DNA of 64,000 nt from Chloroflexota bacterium. GTDB taxonomy: Bacteria > Chloroflexota > Anaerolineae > 4572-78 > J111. This document shows positions 7,641 through 16,639 of the stretch, piece by piece. The stretch is from positions 62,001-126,000 of the forward strand of contig BOKF01000008.1 of NCBI GenBank assembly GCA_016860845.1, given 5' to 3'. A program made the position numbers and the translations under genes. Position 1 is the first letter of the stretch; each line of letters opens with the position of its first letter. A model generated the notes under the pieces. It did not search any database and was not told the origin of the DNA. It saw nothing but the letters and a program-made list of their open reading frames with translations.

Positions 7641-8568
7641 TGTCTTTTATTTGAAATACCTTCTTTGGTTGCCAGAGTTTAGCATTTGGTTCAACCGATG
7701 TCAAAATCGCCAGGAAATCCCCACCTGGGGTATAGGCTCGTATCGGTCCAGCGTTTTCGAGATAAAGCGCATCTTCGATTTGGAGCTGACGCCCTTGCTG
7801 GACCTGCTGGACTGCCTCCTCCGTTAAGATGACTTGAGGTAAATGGGTGATGGCCTGGTCGGGCGGGTGGAGGTGTCTCTGCCAGGCCGAAGCGTCTCGG
7901 GCCGCTTCCCATTCAAGCTGTTCTAACGATACGGCATCGGCTAACTGCCACGGGCCGCTGGCCATCCGGGTCAGCTCGGCTAGGTGCGCGCCCGGACCGG
8001 CCGCCTGGCCCAAATCGCGGGCCAGGGCGCGGATATAGGTACCGGCTGAACAGGTGATCTCCAGGATCAAATCAGGCGGTTGCCAGGCTACCCAGGTCAG
8101 GGCGTGGATGGTGACACGGCGGGGAGCCACTTCAACCACCTTCCCCGCCCTGGCCTGCTTGTAAAGCGGCTGGCCCTCTTGCTTGATGGCTGAAAAGAGT
8201 GGTGGAATTTGTTCAATATCACCTAAAAAGGCGGGTAAAATTGGGCGCAACTGGGCTTCGCCAAGCAAGGAAGGGTCATTTACAGAGGTAACTTGCCCCT
8301 CAGCGTCCAGCGTGTTGGTGGTAACGCCAAAACGGATCGTGGCTCGATACTGTTTTTGGCTGGGTGTCACATATTCAATCAGCCGGGTGGCCTGGCCCAG
8401 ACAAACCAGCAAAACGCCGGTCGCCATTGGATCAAGCGTACCGGCATGCCCCACGCGTCGCTGTCCGGCCAGCCGGCGCACCCGGTTGACGACATCGTGA
8501 GAGGTAATACCTTTGGGTTTGTTGATATTGAGCAGGCCGGAGAGGAGGGGAAAATCAGTTTTTGCCAC
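7636..8568 (-). CDS. truB: tRNA pseudouridine(55) synthase
   Basis: 310 aa, normal length. Shows the TruB motif I (GLLNINKPKGITSHDVVNRVR), the catalytic loop GHAGTLDPMATGVL with its Asp, and the ICSAGTYIRALARDLG-like motif (CSAGTYIRALARDLGQ). Makes pseudouridine 55 in the T-loop of tRNAs. The C-terminal part looks like a degenerate PUA-type domain. Placed between rbfA and ribF as in most bacteria; 62 nt of repeat hairpin separate it from rbfA. Confidence 0.95.
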   Translation of the reverse strand: MAKTDFPLLSGLLNINKPKGITSHDVVNRVRRLAGQRRVGHAGTLDPMATGVLLVCLGQATRLIEYVTPSQKQYRATIRFGVTTNTLDAEGQVTSVNDPSLLGEAQLRPILPAFLGDIEQIPPLFSAIKQEGQPLYKQARAGKVVEVAPRRVTIHALTWVAWQPPDLILEITCSAGTYIRALARDLGQAAGPGAHLAELTRMASGPWQLADAVSLEQLEWEAARDASAWQRHLHPPDQAITHLPQVILTEEAVQQVQQGRQLQIEDALYLENAGPIRAYTPGGDFLAILTSVEPNAKLWQPKKVFQIKDK

Positions 8569-8582
8569 GACAAATTTAAACC

Positions 8583-8633
8583 TGAAACGTAATGCGTGAT
8601 ACGTAAGGCAAATTTTTACGCATCACGCATCAC
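8583..8633. repeat. Short-period repeat hairpin (TGCGTGATACG) on the rbfA stop
   Basis: Left arm made of ATGCGTGATACGTAA words, right arm of TTACGCATCACGCATCAC, giving a long imperfect hairpin. It covers the rbfA stop codon at 8630. Same word family as 45012 and 62894. Confidence 0.7.
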
Positions 8634-9013
8634 ATTTCATTCTCTGGCTCTATTGCACCGGTCTCGTCGCTGCCCTCTTTAATTTCATCAAGCAGGGCCT
8701 CAATGTGCATACCGTATTCCAAGGATGTATCCAGCTTGAAGCTGAGTTCCGGGATGTAGCGTAGTGATAGCGACTGCCGCAGGAGATGACGAAAATAATT
8801 GGCCGCGCTGGTCAATCCGGCCAGGGTGCTTTTGACGTCACTTTTATCGCCGAGCACGGTGATATAGACACGCGCCTGGCGTAAATCCGGGCTAACATCA
8901 ACGCCGGTGACGGTGACAAAACCCAGGCGTGGGTCTTTGGTGTCACGCTGGATTATCTGGCTAAGTTCTTCGTGCAGCAGTTCGCCGACCTGCCGCTGGC
9001 GCCGGCTGGCCAT
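8630..9013 (-). CDS. rbfA: Ribosome-binding factor A
   Basis: 127 aa. Starts MASRRQRQVGELLHEELSQII and keeps the RbfA core DPRLGFVTVTGVDVSPDLRQARVYITVLG and the helix LRYIPELSFKLDTSLEYG. KH-fold factor that matures the 30S subunit (16S 5' end). Directly downstream of infB (3 nt apart) and followed by a repeat hairpin that covers its stop, then truB. Confidence 0.95.
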   Translation of the reverse strand: MASRRQRQVGELLHEELSQIIQRDTKDPRLGFVTVTGVDVSPDLRQARVYITVLGDKSDVKSTLAGLTSAANYFRHLLRQSLSLRYIPELSFKLDTSLEYGMHIEALLDEIKEGSDETGAIEPENEM

Positions 9014-9016
9014 TGG

Positions 9017-10843
9017 CTAATTAACCCGCTCCTTGACGTAAGCTTCGATAATATCGCCCACCAGGAAATCATTAAAGCCTTCAACGCCAATCCCACACTC
9101 AAAGCCGGTTGCCACCTCGCGGGCATCCTCGGTGAAGCGTTTTAACGAAGAAATTTTACCTTCGTGTAATAGTTTACTTTGACGCATGACCCGGACCATA
9201 GAATTGCGAGTAATTTGGCCCTCGAGGACATAAGAGCCGGCAATGTTACCCCGCTTGGGGATTTTGAACACGGCCCGGACTTCCGCCCGGCCAATCACCT
9301 TATCGGCGTAGACCGGCTCCAGCAGCCCCTTCAGCGCTTTGTCAATATCGTCAATGAGCTTGTAAATAACATCGTACTGCCGGATATCCACACCCTCGGT
9401 TTCAGCAACTCGCTGCGCCCCTTGATCTACGTCAACGCTAAAACCGACGATAATGGCCCCGGAGGCTACCGCGAGGTTCACGTCTGATTCGGAGATGTTG
9501 CCCGTGCCCTCCAACAGTAACTTTATTTTTAACTTCTCATCGCCTAACTCTTTCAGCGAGTTGACAATGGGTTCCAGCGAACCCTGCACATCGGCTTTGA
9601 CGATGATGTTCAGTGTTTGATCGCCGTGCTCTTGAGTTCGACTAAAGAAATCTTCCAGGGAAATGGGCCGGATAGCCGCGGTCGGCGTCCCTTTGCTTGT
9701 CTTGGCTCGGCGCTCTTCGACCATGGTCCGGGCAGTTCGCTCATTCTCGACCACTTCAAAAAACTCGCCGGCTTCGGGAACTTCGGATAGCCCCAGAATG
9801 GAGACCGGCACAGAAGGCCCAGCCTGTTTGATGCGTTTGCCCTTATCGTTGAACATGGCCCGGATGCGCGAATACTGAGTGCCAATGACAATAATCTCGC
9901 CTACATTGAGCGTGCCATTTTGGACCAGCAGGGTGGCCGAAACGCCGCTGCGTTTGTCCACTTGACCTTCGATGACCACCCCTTGAGCCAGGCGGTTAGG
10001 ATTAGCTCTCAGGTTGGCGACATCGGTTACCAGGAGGATGTTTTCGAGCAGCTCGTCAATGCCCCGATTTTCTTTGGCGGAAAGAGGGACACAGATAACA
10101 TCACCGCCCCAATCTTCGACCACCAGGCCAATATCGGCCAGGCCCTGTTTTACCCGGTCGGGATTGGCGTTAGCTTTGTCAATTTTATTCATGGCGACAA
10201 TGATCGGTACCTGAGCTGCGCGGGCGTGCTCAACGGCTTCCCGCGTCTGGGGCATCACCCCATCGTCGGCAGCGACGACCAGTACGGCCAGGTCGGTGGC
10301 CTGCGCACCGCGCGCGCGCATGGCTGTAAAGGCGGCGTGGCCCGGCGTATCCAAAAAGGTAATCGGGCGGTCGCCTAGAAAAACCTGGTAAGCGCCGATG
10401 TGCTGGGTAATACCCCCGGCTTCACCTTTGACCACCTGGGTCTTGCGAATAGCGTCGAGCAGGGTTGTTTTGCCGTGATCCACATGGCCAAGAACGGTCA
10501 CAACCGGCGGGCGCGGTTGGAGTTTGTTCGGGTCTTCACTGGCAATAAGCCGCCGGTGCAGCGGGAGATTCTGTGCCTCTTTAACCGGTTCCGGCTCCGG
10601 CGCTTTGGGGGCCGTAATTTCAAATCCCATGCCCTCGCCGATGATAGACACCGTATCAAAGTCAATTTGCTGGTTGATATTCGCCATCATCCCGTTGTTC
10701 ATCAATTCTTTGATGATTTCAATGGGACTGACGGACATTAATTTAGCCAGCTCTCTGACCGTTATGACGGGCGGCACTTCGATGGTTCGGCCATTACCCA
10801 CTGCCGCTTCTTTTGGTTTGGTTTTTTGCATACTGACTGCCAT
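9017..10843 (-). CDS. infB: Translation initiation factor IF-2
   Basis: 608 aa, at the short end for IF-2 because the long charged N-terminal extension is absent. IF2_N domain about residues 25-75 ([25 protein letters not shown]), GTPase with [24 protein letters not shown] and NKIDKANA, then the OB-like domain II and the C-terminal fMet-tRNA domain. ATG 10843 is preceded by GAGGTG. Brings fMet-tRNA to the 30S subunit. 367 nt separate it from rnpM upstream, unusual for this operon. Confidence 0.97.
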   Translation of the reverse strand: MAVSMQKTKPKEAAVGNGRTIEVPPVITVRELAKLMSVSPIEIIKELMNNGMMANINQQIDFDTVSIIGEGMGFEITAPKAPEPEPVKEAQNLPLHRRLIASEDPNKLQPRPPVVTVLGHVDHGKTTLLDAIRKTQVVKGEAGGITQHIGAYQVFLGDRPITFLDTPGHAAFTAMRARGAQATDLAVLVVAADDGVMPQTREAVEHARAAQVPIIVAMNKIDKANANPDRVKQGLADIGLVVEDWGGDVICVPLSAKENRGIDELLENILLVTDVANLRANPNRLAQGVVIEGQVDKRSGVSATLLVQNGTLNVGEIIVIGTQYSRIRAMFNDKGKRIKQAGPSVPVSILGLSEVPEAGEFFEVVENERTARTMVEERRAKTSKGTPTAAIRPISLEDFFSRTQEHGDQTLNIIVKADVQGSLEPIVNSLKELGDEKLKIKLLLEGTGNISESDVNLAVASGAIIVGFSVDVDQGAQRVAETEGVDIRQYDVIYKLIDDIDKALKGLLEPVYADKVIGRAEVRAVFKIPKRGNIAGSYVLEGQITRNSMVRVMRQSKLLHEGKISSLKRFTEDAREVATGFECGIGVEGFNDFLVGDIIEAYVKERVN

Positions 10844-11210
10844 AGAATCACCTCTTCTTTAGGATATGCAAACAAAGTGGATCTTGTTTGCAACTTTTCA
10901 CCGGCAACAGGCATAAACAGCCCGACCCCAGGCGCTCACTTACTCAGTCGTCGCCGGTAGTGTGTCTTGAAACACTATTATTTGGAAGTAACTTTTGAGG
11001 TGATAAAGCCTGACAAAGCCGAGGGGAGTTTGGCTTTAAGGGGGAGGAGAGGGAAACAAACAGGTTCCGTTAGTTAGTCATAAAGCCTCGCTCCACGCGT
11101 TTTCTGGACACGTGTTCACAGCTCATATTCCTTTATCAACCTCAAACCGCCAGGGCGGTCTTGATTTGGGTGCGTCATCCTTCCTTTAGGATCTACCCTG
11201 CACATAAAAC
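10844..11210 (-). other. 367-nt leader/gap between rnpM and infB
   Basis: No gene seen on either strand. It holds a hairpin with arms GCAAACAA (10868-10875) and TTGTTTGC (10884-10891) just upstream of the infB ribosome site, and a short stem ACCGCC/GGCGGT at 11146-11159. No T-run follows, so neither looks like a simple terminator. A separate infB promoter or a leader control element could sit here, but I cannot assign one. Confidence 0.4.
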
Positions 11211-11495
11211 TTAAACTTTTAAGAGTTCAGCCTGTAATTGGGCCTGGAGTTCAGTTACTTCTTCTGCCGACAAGGTCACTTTTAACGCCTGAGCCAGCCG
11301 CTGCTTAGACAAGCCTTTTTCCCAGCAGCTTGCTTGCCGGCATAGATAAGCGCCGCGTCCATTGGCCTTGCCCGTTGGGTCAACGATGAGTTTGCCTGCC
11401 GGGGTGCGCACCACTCGAATTAACTCACGCTTATCTTTTGTTTCCCGGCAGGCAATGCACGTCCGCTGCGGCTTATGTTTTGGTCGAAGCATCAT
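11211..11495 (-). CDS. rnpM: RnpM/YlxR family RNA-binding protein (DUF448)
   Basis: 94 aa with the family signature [21 protein letters not shown] and [17 protein letters not shown]. Small basic protein; in Bacillus it modulates RNase P and is always found between nusA and infB, as here. Its ATG overlaps the nusA end by 4 nt (ATGA), so the two are translationally coupled. Confidence 0.93.
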   Translation of the reverse strand: MMLRPKHKPQRTCIACRETKDKRELIRVVRTPAGKLIVDPTGKANGRGAYLCRQASCWEKGLSKQRLAQALKVTLSAEEVTELQAQLQAELLKV

Positions 11496-13249
11496 TCGTC
11501 TTCATCGTAGTCTAGCCAGCCACCACGCCGGCTGGGCTTGCGGCGGCGCTCGGCCACAACTTCGCCCAGTTTTTCATCGTAAACCAGGCGGCGTTTTTTG
11601 GCACGAGCCTTCTTCTTACCCTGCTCTTTCTCTGAGTCCTCACCCTCTTCATCTTCAGCCCATTCGTCGGCCACGGCGACTGGTTCAAAAGTAAGCGGTT
11701 CGGGTTCCGCCCCGGATTCGGCTAAAACCGCCTCAGCCTCAGCCACAACTTCCTCTTCGATTTCTGGAGCAACTACAGCTTCAGGCTCAACCGCCACTTC
11801 AGTTACTGCTTCAGCTTCAGCTTCCACCACCTCAGCCGCAACTGCTTCTGACTCGACGGCTGGTTCAGCTTCCAGTTCCACTTCTGCCGGCGCTTCCTCA
11901 ATTGTGGACGGCGTTTGACCGGTCAGAATTGCTTCAGCCTCGGCCAAAATGTCCCTGGTCCTGGCGGCCTGTTTGGCAGCTTCGGCCTCGGCCGCCTGCT
12001 TGGCCTTGAGTTCGCGGCGAATGGCCATCTCGGCCAGATTAACCGCCTCAATCGCCTGGCTCAGAACATTCAATTCGGCGTCAGAGTACTCAACCGGCAC
12101 TTTGTCCTTATGAATAATGGAGGCCATATTGAAAATTTCGGCCTTGCCCGCCAGACGCTCACGCAGGGCTTTATCTTCTCTCAGCCTCTCCAGAGTTTCG
12201 GCAATGGCTTCGCTGGAGCTTTTAATGTCAATGCGCCAGCCGGTCAGCTTGGCCGCCAGGCGGGCATTTTGACCTTCTTTGCCAATAGCCAGCGAGAGCT
12301 GCTTATCCGGCACGACAACCACTGCTGTTTTACCCTTTTCGTCGTTGAGCATGACATTCATGACCCGCGCCGGACTCAAGGCATTCGCGATGAAAAAGGA
12401 CAGGTCAGGATTCCATTGGACCACATCAATTTTTTCGCCGTTCAGCTCATTGACAATGCTTTGAATCCGGGTGCCCCGCATCCCCACGCACGAACCAACC
12501 GGGTCAACCCCTTCCTGCAAAGCCGCCACGGCCACCTTGGAGCGATAGCCGGCCTCGCGGGCGATGGATTTAATTTCAACCGTGCCATTGTAGATTTCCG
12601 GCACTTCCACTTCCAGCAGGCGGCGCAGCATATTGCGGTGGGTGCGGGATACAATAATCTGAGGGCCGCGGCTGGCCTTGGAGACCGAAGCCACGTAAGC
12701 GCGCAGCCGCTGACCTTCGTTGTAACGCTCGGTAGGAATTTGTTCGCTGCGCGGTAAGAAGGCTTCGACTTTGCCCAGGGAGAGCGTGACCTGATGTGGA
12801 TCAATTTTATGCACGGTGCCGTTAACAATTTCACCCTCGCGCTCGGCGTAGGTATTGTAAAGGGCGTCGCGTTCGGCTTCGCGGATACGTTGTAAAATTA
12901 CTTGTTTGGCGGTTTGCGCCGCAATTCGTCCAAAATCACCGTCAGGGGTGCTATCAATGGAAATCAACTCGCCGACTTTGATCCGAGGGTTAATAGCCTT
13001 GGCTTCGTCCAGCGAGATTTCATTCCGTTCATCCTGGACGCTTTCAACCACCATCTTTTCAGTTAAGATAGCGACCTTCCCGGTTTTTGGCTCGATTTGA
13101 GCCGTGACGGAGTGATTGCCGCTAAAATTACGCTTGTAGGCAGAAATCAGCGCCACCTCAACCGCTTCCAACACAATATCAATAGGTAACTGCCGCTCAT
13201 GACACACCTGATTAATGGCGATCATCAGCTCTTTAAAATCTTTCTTCAC
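11492..13249 (-). CDS. nusA: Transcription termination/antitermination factor NusA with long acidic tail
   Basis: 585 aa, about 200 longer than minimal NusA. N-terminal RNAP-binding domain (residues 1-125), S1 domain (about 130-200, [22 protein letters not shown]), two KH domains (about 210-345, [19 protein letters not shown] and [22 protein letters not shown]). After residue 400 follow a Lys/Ala-rich helix, a Glu/Ala/Val repeat region (about 445-540) and a basic end ([10 protein letters not shown]). The tail is probably disordered and its role is unknown. GTG start with GGAGG upstream. First gene of the cluster; rimP, normally directly upstream, is absent here. Confidence 0.95.
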   Translation of the reverse strand: MKKDFKELMIAINQVCHERQLPIDIVLEAVEVALISAYKRNFSGNHSVTAQIEPKTGKVAILTEKMVVESVQDERNEISLDEAKAINPRIKVGELISIDSTPDGDFGRIAAQTAKQVILQRIREAERDALYNTYAEREGEIVNGTVHKIDPHQVTLSLGKVEAFLPRSEQIPTERYNEGQRLRAYVASVSKASRGPQIIVSRTHRNMLRRLLEVEVPEIYNGTVEIKSIAREAGYRSKVAVAALQEGVDPVGSCVGMRGTRIQSIVNELNGEKIDVVQWNPDLSFFIANALSPARVMNVMLNDEKGKTAVVVVPDKQLSLAIGKEGQNARLAAKLTGWRIDIKSSSEAIAETLERLREDKALRERLAGKAEIFNMASIIHKDKVPVEYSDAELNVLSQAIEAVNLAEMAIRRELKAKQAAEAEAAKQAARTRDILAEAEAILTGQTPSTIEEAPAEVELEAEPAVESEAVAAEVVEAEAEAVTEVAVEPEAVVAPEIEEEVVAEAEAVLAESGAEPEPLTFEPVAVADEWAEDEEGEDSEKEQGKKKARAKKRRLVYDEKLGEVVAERRRKPSRRGGWLDYDEDE

Positions 13250-13300
13250 TGCTACTTCAGCCTCCTGACTCAGGCAGGTAAAAATTTTACAACATAAAGA

Positions 13301-13323
13301 AAAAGTGGGGAGTCCCCACTTTT
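13301..13323 (-). terminator. Perfect hairpin with U-tract before nusA
   Basis: Arms AAAAGTGGGGA and TCCCCACTTTT with a 1-nt centre. On the minus strand it ends in TTTTTCTTT. It lies 52 nt upstream of the nusA start codon, so it either ends transcription from the 14250 gene or acts as an attenuator in the nusA leader. Confidence 0.65.
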
Positions 13324-13437
13324 CTGGTCACAACTTTTCCCTTAGACGGTGGGGATTATACCACGAACCTTTTCCAGTGGCAAGTGAGATGAAAGGAAAA
13401 AGGGAGGATTTGAGTAATTTGGGCAAACGTGTAATTG

Positions 13438-13500
13438 TTGGAAGAATGGAAGGCTGGAAGATTGTTTTTTCCAACCTTCCAACTTTCCGCTCTTCCATTT
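13438..13500. repeat. GGAAGG-word hairpin after the 13504 gene
   Basis: Left arm of GGAAGAATGGAAGGCTGGAAG words, right arm of CCAACCTTCCAACTTTCC words, T-run in the loop. It starts 3 nt after the stop of the minus-strand gene at 13504. Confidence 0.6.
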
Positions 13501-13503
13501 TTC

Positions 13504-14250
13504 TTACTCAACTCGCCGGTACAGAATAAAATACCAGGATGGGCTGGCAGTGTCAAATGGAAATTCAATGAGCGGTGCAACCGGCTGGCCGGCCTCGTCT
13601 ACGAGTTGTAAGGCCCACGTCCCCGTCGGCGAGTTGGGGGCCTCATATTTCAGGTTGCCGCCTTTGTATTGCCTGGCCCCACTGTTAACCGTCCAATCAT
13701 TGGCGCTGACCTGGCTGTCCACCTGCAAACCGCTGCTGTGGCGTCCCAGCAGCCGATAGCCGCTTAGAGGCTTGTTGTCTTTATCGGTAATAGCCACATA
13801 AATATCAAAGTTGAGATGGTTGGTTTCGTGTCCCTCGGTTTCCAGCACCACAAAGGGAAAACTGGGCGCAGGCGTTGGCGTGTCGCTGGGAATGGGGGTG
13901 GGTGTGGGCGGGGGTGGAGGTTGGGTTGGGGTGGCCGGGAGGGAAGTAGGGGTGAAACTCGGCGTCAGCGTTGGGACGAGGGTGGCGGTAGCCGTGGGCA
14001 AGGGTGTCGGTGTTTCGGTTGGAATGGGGGTAAAGGTCAGGCTGGGGGATGGCGTCGGGCTGGGCAGGGCCGCCAATTTCCGGGTTGGCGTTGCTGTTGG
14101 TGTGGCCGTCACTTCAATTTTGTTGACGGCCAGCCAGAGGGTCAGGCCAGAGCCGAGGGCCGTAAAGGCGACCAACACACACGAACCAGCCAGCAAAAGG
14201 ATAACCAGGACGATGATCCAGGTAGAATTTTTGCGCTTCAAGATAGACAC
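13504..14250 (-). CDS. Membrane-anchored protein with Thr/Pro linker and C-terminal beta domain
   Basis: 248 aa. Residues about 10-40 are one membrane helix (WIIVLVILLLAGSCVLVAF), followed by about 95 residues of TPTPTP-type linker and a C-terminal domain (about 135-248, FPFVVLETEGHE to ILYRRVE) that looks like an Ig-like beta sandwich. This build is common for surface proteins of Chloroflexota. Function unknown. GTG start at 14250; a nearby ATG (14260) is out of frame. Followed by a GGAAGG-type hairpin. Confidence 0.7.
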   Translation of the reverse strand: MSILKRKNSTWIIVLVILLLAGSCVLVAFTALGSGLTLWLAVNKIEVTATPTATPTRKLAALPSPTPSPSLTFTPIPTETPTPLPTATATLVPTLTPSFTPTSLPATPTQPPPPPTPTPIPSDTPTPAPSFPFVVLETEGHETNHLNFDIYVAITDKDNKPLSGYRLLGRHSSGLQVDSQVSANDWTVNSGARQYKGGNLKYEAPNSPTGTWALQLVDEAGQPVAPLIEFPFDTASPSWYFILYRRVE

Positions 14251-14350
14251 GTCTTTCCATGCGATAGGTTGGAGCCATTATACTACAGGCTTTTCGCCTG
14301 AGCCAACCCTTCTTTTTCTGCCTATACCCAGCAAAATAGATTGAATCAGG

Positions 14351-14380
14351 TTGGCTTAAACCCTGTCGGCGTGTTATAAT
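14351..14380 (+). promoter_or_regulatory. Probable promoter of the 14448 gene
   Basis: TTGGCT at 14351-14356, 18-bp spacer, extended -10 TGTTATAAT ending at 14380. Start site would lie near 14387, 60 nt before the ATG. Confidence 0.5.
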
Positions 14381-14447
14381 GGAGGCGCATCTAACTGGAA
14401 TGCTGTTTGCCCTCCCAGCACGTATCATTCAGCGATAAAGGTTTGGT

Positions 14448-14771
14448 ATGGAAGTTAAGTTACTGCTTGTTTACGATATTAAACCGCATCGAGAGGCTGA
14501 ATATTATCGCTACGTGCTGGGTGAATTTTTACCCACCCTGCAAAATATGGGCCTGGTTATGGTCGAAGGCTGGCACACGGCCTACGGCGACTACCCCATG
14601 CGTCTGATTGCCTTCCGGGCGCAAGATGAAACCATGATGCAAAAGATGCTGCACAGCGACGAATGGCGCGCCGCCAAGGAAAGACTGCTCAAGCTGGTCC
14701 GGGATTACGAGGAGCGCGTGGTGGTTGCCAGAAATCCCTTTCAATTCTTTGTCCCCAATAGTAGACGGTGA
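14448..14771 (+). CDS. Small conserved protein, probable dimeric alpha/beta-barrel (NIPSNAP-like) fold
   Basis: 107 aa. The order VKLLLVYDIK - helix - YRYVLGEFLPTLQNMG - VMVEGWHTAYGDYPMRLIAFRAQ - helix LHSDEWRAAKERLLKLV - FQFFVP fits a ferredoxin-like dimeric barrel of the NIPSNAP/antibiotic-monooxygenase type. No catalytic residue can be named. Stands alone with its own promoter and a strong terminator. Fold call is from pattern only. Confidence 0.6.
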   Translation: MEVKLLLVYDIKPHREAEYYRYVLGEFLPTLQNMGLVMVEGWHTAYGDYPMRLIAFRAQDETMMQKMLHSDEWRAAKERLLKLVRDYEERVVVARNPFQFFVPNSRR

Positions 14772-14805
14772 GACTTATTGGAGGCGGATCAAGTGGGTTC
14801 CATCT

Positions 14806-14842
14806 AAAGAAAACGCTTCGCACTTGGCGAAGCGTTTTCTTT
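14806..14842. terminator. Strong bidirectional terminator
   Basis: Perfect 16-bp stem, left arm AAAGAAAACGCTTCGC (14806-14821), loop ACTTG, right arm 14827-14842 ending in TTTTCTTT. Works for the plus gene at 14448 and for the minus efflux operon ending at 14855. Confidence 0.9.
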
Positions 14843-14854
14843 TGGTTGCCGGCC

Positions 14855-16549
14855 TCAGCGAATTGACACAAAGGACGGGCTGTTGGTGATCCAGCCGGTT
14901 TGTTCGCCCGCAGGGAGCTGGATGTGCAGCCAGCCGCTCTGGGCATCAATTTCAAGCACCGGCACAACCGTACCCTGAGCCAGATGAGCCACCACCGGAT
15001 AGTTGACTCCCGGCCCGCTGCGCACGTTCAAGCCCCAGGTGATAATTTCGGCTTGGGGCGCGCGGGTTGCAGTGGGGGAGGGCGGGAGGGTTGGAGGATT
15101 GGAAGATTGGGAAGTTGGAGTTGGAGAGGGCGGGAGGGTTGGAGGATTGGGAGGTTGCCCATAGGGGGCCTCCGGCTCGACAGTTGGCGTGAGCGCAGGT
15201 TGGGAAGTTGGCGAGCTAATGTCACCCACTTGTTCATTTTTCCCTTCTTCTGCCTTCGCCTCGCCTGCACCCGGACGGGTGTCGTCTCTCCCATCCCCCC
15301 ACTCTTCTAATTCCGCATCGGCGGGCATGCCGGGTTTCAAACGATGGTCAGGATTGTCCAGGGTAATTTTGACCCCAAAAACCAGGTTGACCCGTTCTTC
15401 TTTGGTTTGAACATTGCGCGGCGTGAACTCAGCCTCGTGATTAATGAAACTGACCGTTCCCTCAAAAACCTCGCCAGGGTAAGCGTCCACGTAAACCCGG
15501 GCCGGCTGGCCAATTTTCACATGCCCAATCAGCGTTTCGGGAATGTAAACGGTCAGATCAACTATATCAATGTCGCTGAGTTCGAGCAGAACCGCGCCGG
15601 GCGCGGCCAACTCGCCGGGCTGGACCAGTCTGTGGCTGATCAGGCCGGCTCGGGGAGCAGTCAGGGTGAGCTTATCGAGCTGCACTTTTACTTGGGCTAG
15701 AGCCGCTTCGGCTTCGGCCACCTGCGCCTGGGCTACGGCTATATCCTCTGCGGTCGGGTTAGCTTTGACCGCCGTCAGATTGGCTTCGGCTACCCCGACA
15801 GCCGCTTCGGCTTGTTGGTAGGCGGCTTTGGCGGCGTTGACCTGGCTGATGAGCTGCAACGGTTTAGCTCGCAGATGCTGCAACAAATCAACCTGCTGTT
15901 TGGCTCCCGCCAACCCGACTTCGGCAATCTGGAGGCCCACCTGGGCAGCTTTGAGCTGATTTTGAGCGACCTCATTTTGAACCAGCGCGGCGTGGCTGCT
16001 CTGATTGCGGCTGGCCGCTTCGGCTTGAATTTCCATGCGTTTCAAAATGATCTGAGCCTGTTCCAGATTGGTTTGGGCCTTGGTCACGCGGGCCTGGGCC
16101 TGGTCAATTTGGGCCTGCAATTCGTGCGGATTATTTACCAAAAGCTGGGCTGTCTGCCAGGTAATTTTGGCCCCGTCGCGGAGTACTTTAGCCTGGGCCA
16201 GTCGAGCTTCCGCGGCCGCAATATCTTCGGGCCGGGGAGCGGCGCTGGCAGCGGTTAAGCCAGCCTGAGCCGTCTCTACGGCTGCTTCCAGTTGGGCCTG
16301 CTGCGCCAGCAAGGCGGACTGGTCAATTTCAACCAGCACCTGCCCGGCGGCAACTTCATCGCCTTCGTCAGCTCTGACGGCAATGATGCGCCCGCCGATT
16401 TCGGTGGTGATGGCCACGATGTCGGCCTCAATAGCGCCGGAGCCGACCAATGCCGTGGAAGCGGAGGCGTCCACACGGGGTTGGTTGTACCACCAGTACG
16501 CGCCGCCGATGAGGGCAATCAGGATGATGATTGGAATAATGCGTTTCAT
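14855..16549 (-). CDS. HlyD-type membrane fusion subunit with C-terminal SH3b domain
   Basis: 564 aa. One N-terminal membrane anchor (residues 4-20), lipoyl-like half (VGSGAIEADIVAITTEIGGRI), a long coiled-coil hairpin (about 85-290, Ala/Gln-rich), the second lipoyl half (LTAPRAGLISHRLVQPGE) and beta-barrel (VYVDAYPGEVFEGTVSFI). Then a Pro/Ser/Thr linker encoded by short repeats and an SH3b domain (about 500-560, GLNVRSGPGVNYPVVAHL). HlyD proteins normally bridge an inner-membrane pump to TolC; the added SH3b suggests peptidoglycan binding instead. Last gene of the TetR-led ABC operon. Confidence 0.88.
   Translation of the reverse strand: MKRIIPIIILIALIGGAYWWYNQPRVDASASTALVGSGAIEADIVAITTEIGGRIIAVRADEGDEVAAGQVLVEIDQSALLAQQAQLEAAVETAQAGLTAASAAPRPEDIAAAEARLAQAKVLRDGAKITWQTAQLLVNNPHELQAQIDQAQARVTKAQTNLEQAQIILKRMEIQAEAASRNQSSHAALVQNEVAQNQLKAAQVGLQIAEVGLAGAKQQVDLLQHLRAKPLQLISQVNAAKAAYQQAEAAVGVAEANLTAVKANPTAEDIAVAQAQVAEAEAALAQVKVQLDKLTLTAPRAGLISHRLVQPGELAAPGAVLLELSDIDIVDLTVYIPETLIGHVKIGQPARVYVDAYPGEVFEGTVSFINHEAEFTPRNVQTKEERVNLVFGVKITLDNPDHRLKPGMPADAELEEWGDGRDDTRPGAGEAKAEEGKNEQVGDISSPTSQPALTPTVEPEAPYGQPPNPPTLPPSPTPTSQSSNPPTLPPSPTATRAPQAEIITWGLNVRSGPGVNYPVVAHLAQGTVVPVLEIDAQSGWLHIQLPAGEQTGWITNSPSFVSIR
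15071..15165. repeat. GGGAGGGTTGGAGGATTGG repeat inside the HlyD-SH3b gene
   Basis: Two larger copies (about 15074 and 15127) of GGCGGGAGGGTTGGAGGATT separated by GGAAGATTGGGAAGTTGGAG. In frame, encoding the PPSPTPTSQSSNPPTLPP-type linker. Confidence 0.75.
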
Positions 16550-16562
16550 AGTTTACCTCGTT

Positions 16563-16600
16563 AAGTCAGGGAGTAGGGAGTAGGGAGTAAGGAGTAATGG
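16563..16600. repeat. GGGAGTA heptamer/octamer repeat
   Basis: AGGGAGTAGGGAGTAGGGAGTAAGGAGTAA between the two HlyD-type genes, 40 nt after the stop of the 16640 gene. Confidence 0.6.
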
Positions 16601-16639
16601 GAAGAGCCTCCCTCTGTTTCGTTCTTTTTACTCCATGCC

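Noticed and set aside
11915..12757. 280-aa open frame antisense to nusA
   Set aside because: Lies wholly inside nusA on the other strand; no ribosome site or family match.
13811..14344. Gly/Val-rich frame on the plus strand
   Set aside because: Antisense reading of the Thr/Pro linker of the 13504 protein.
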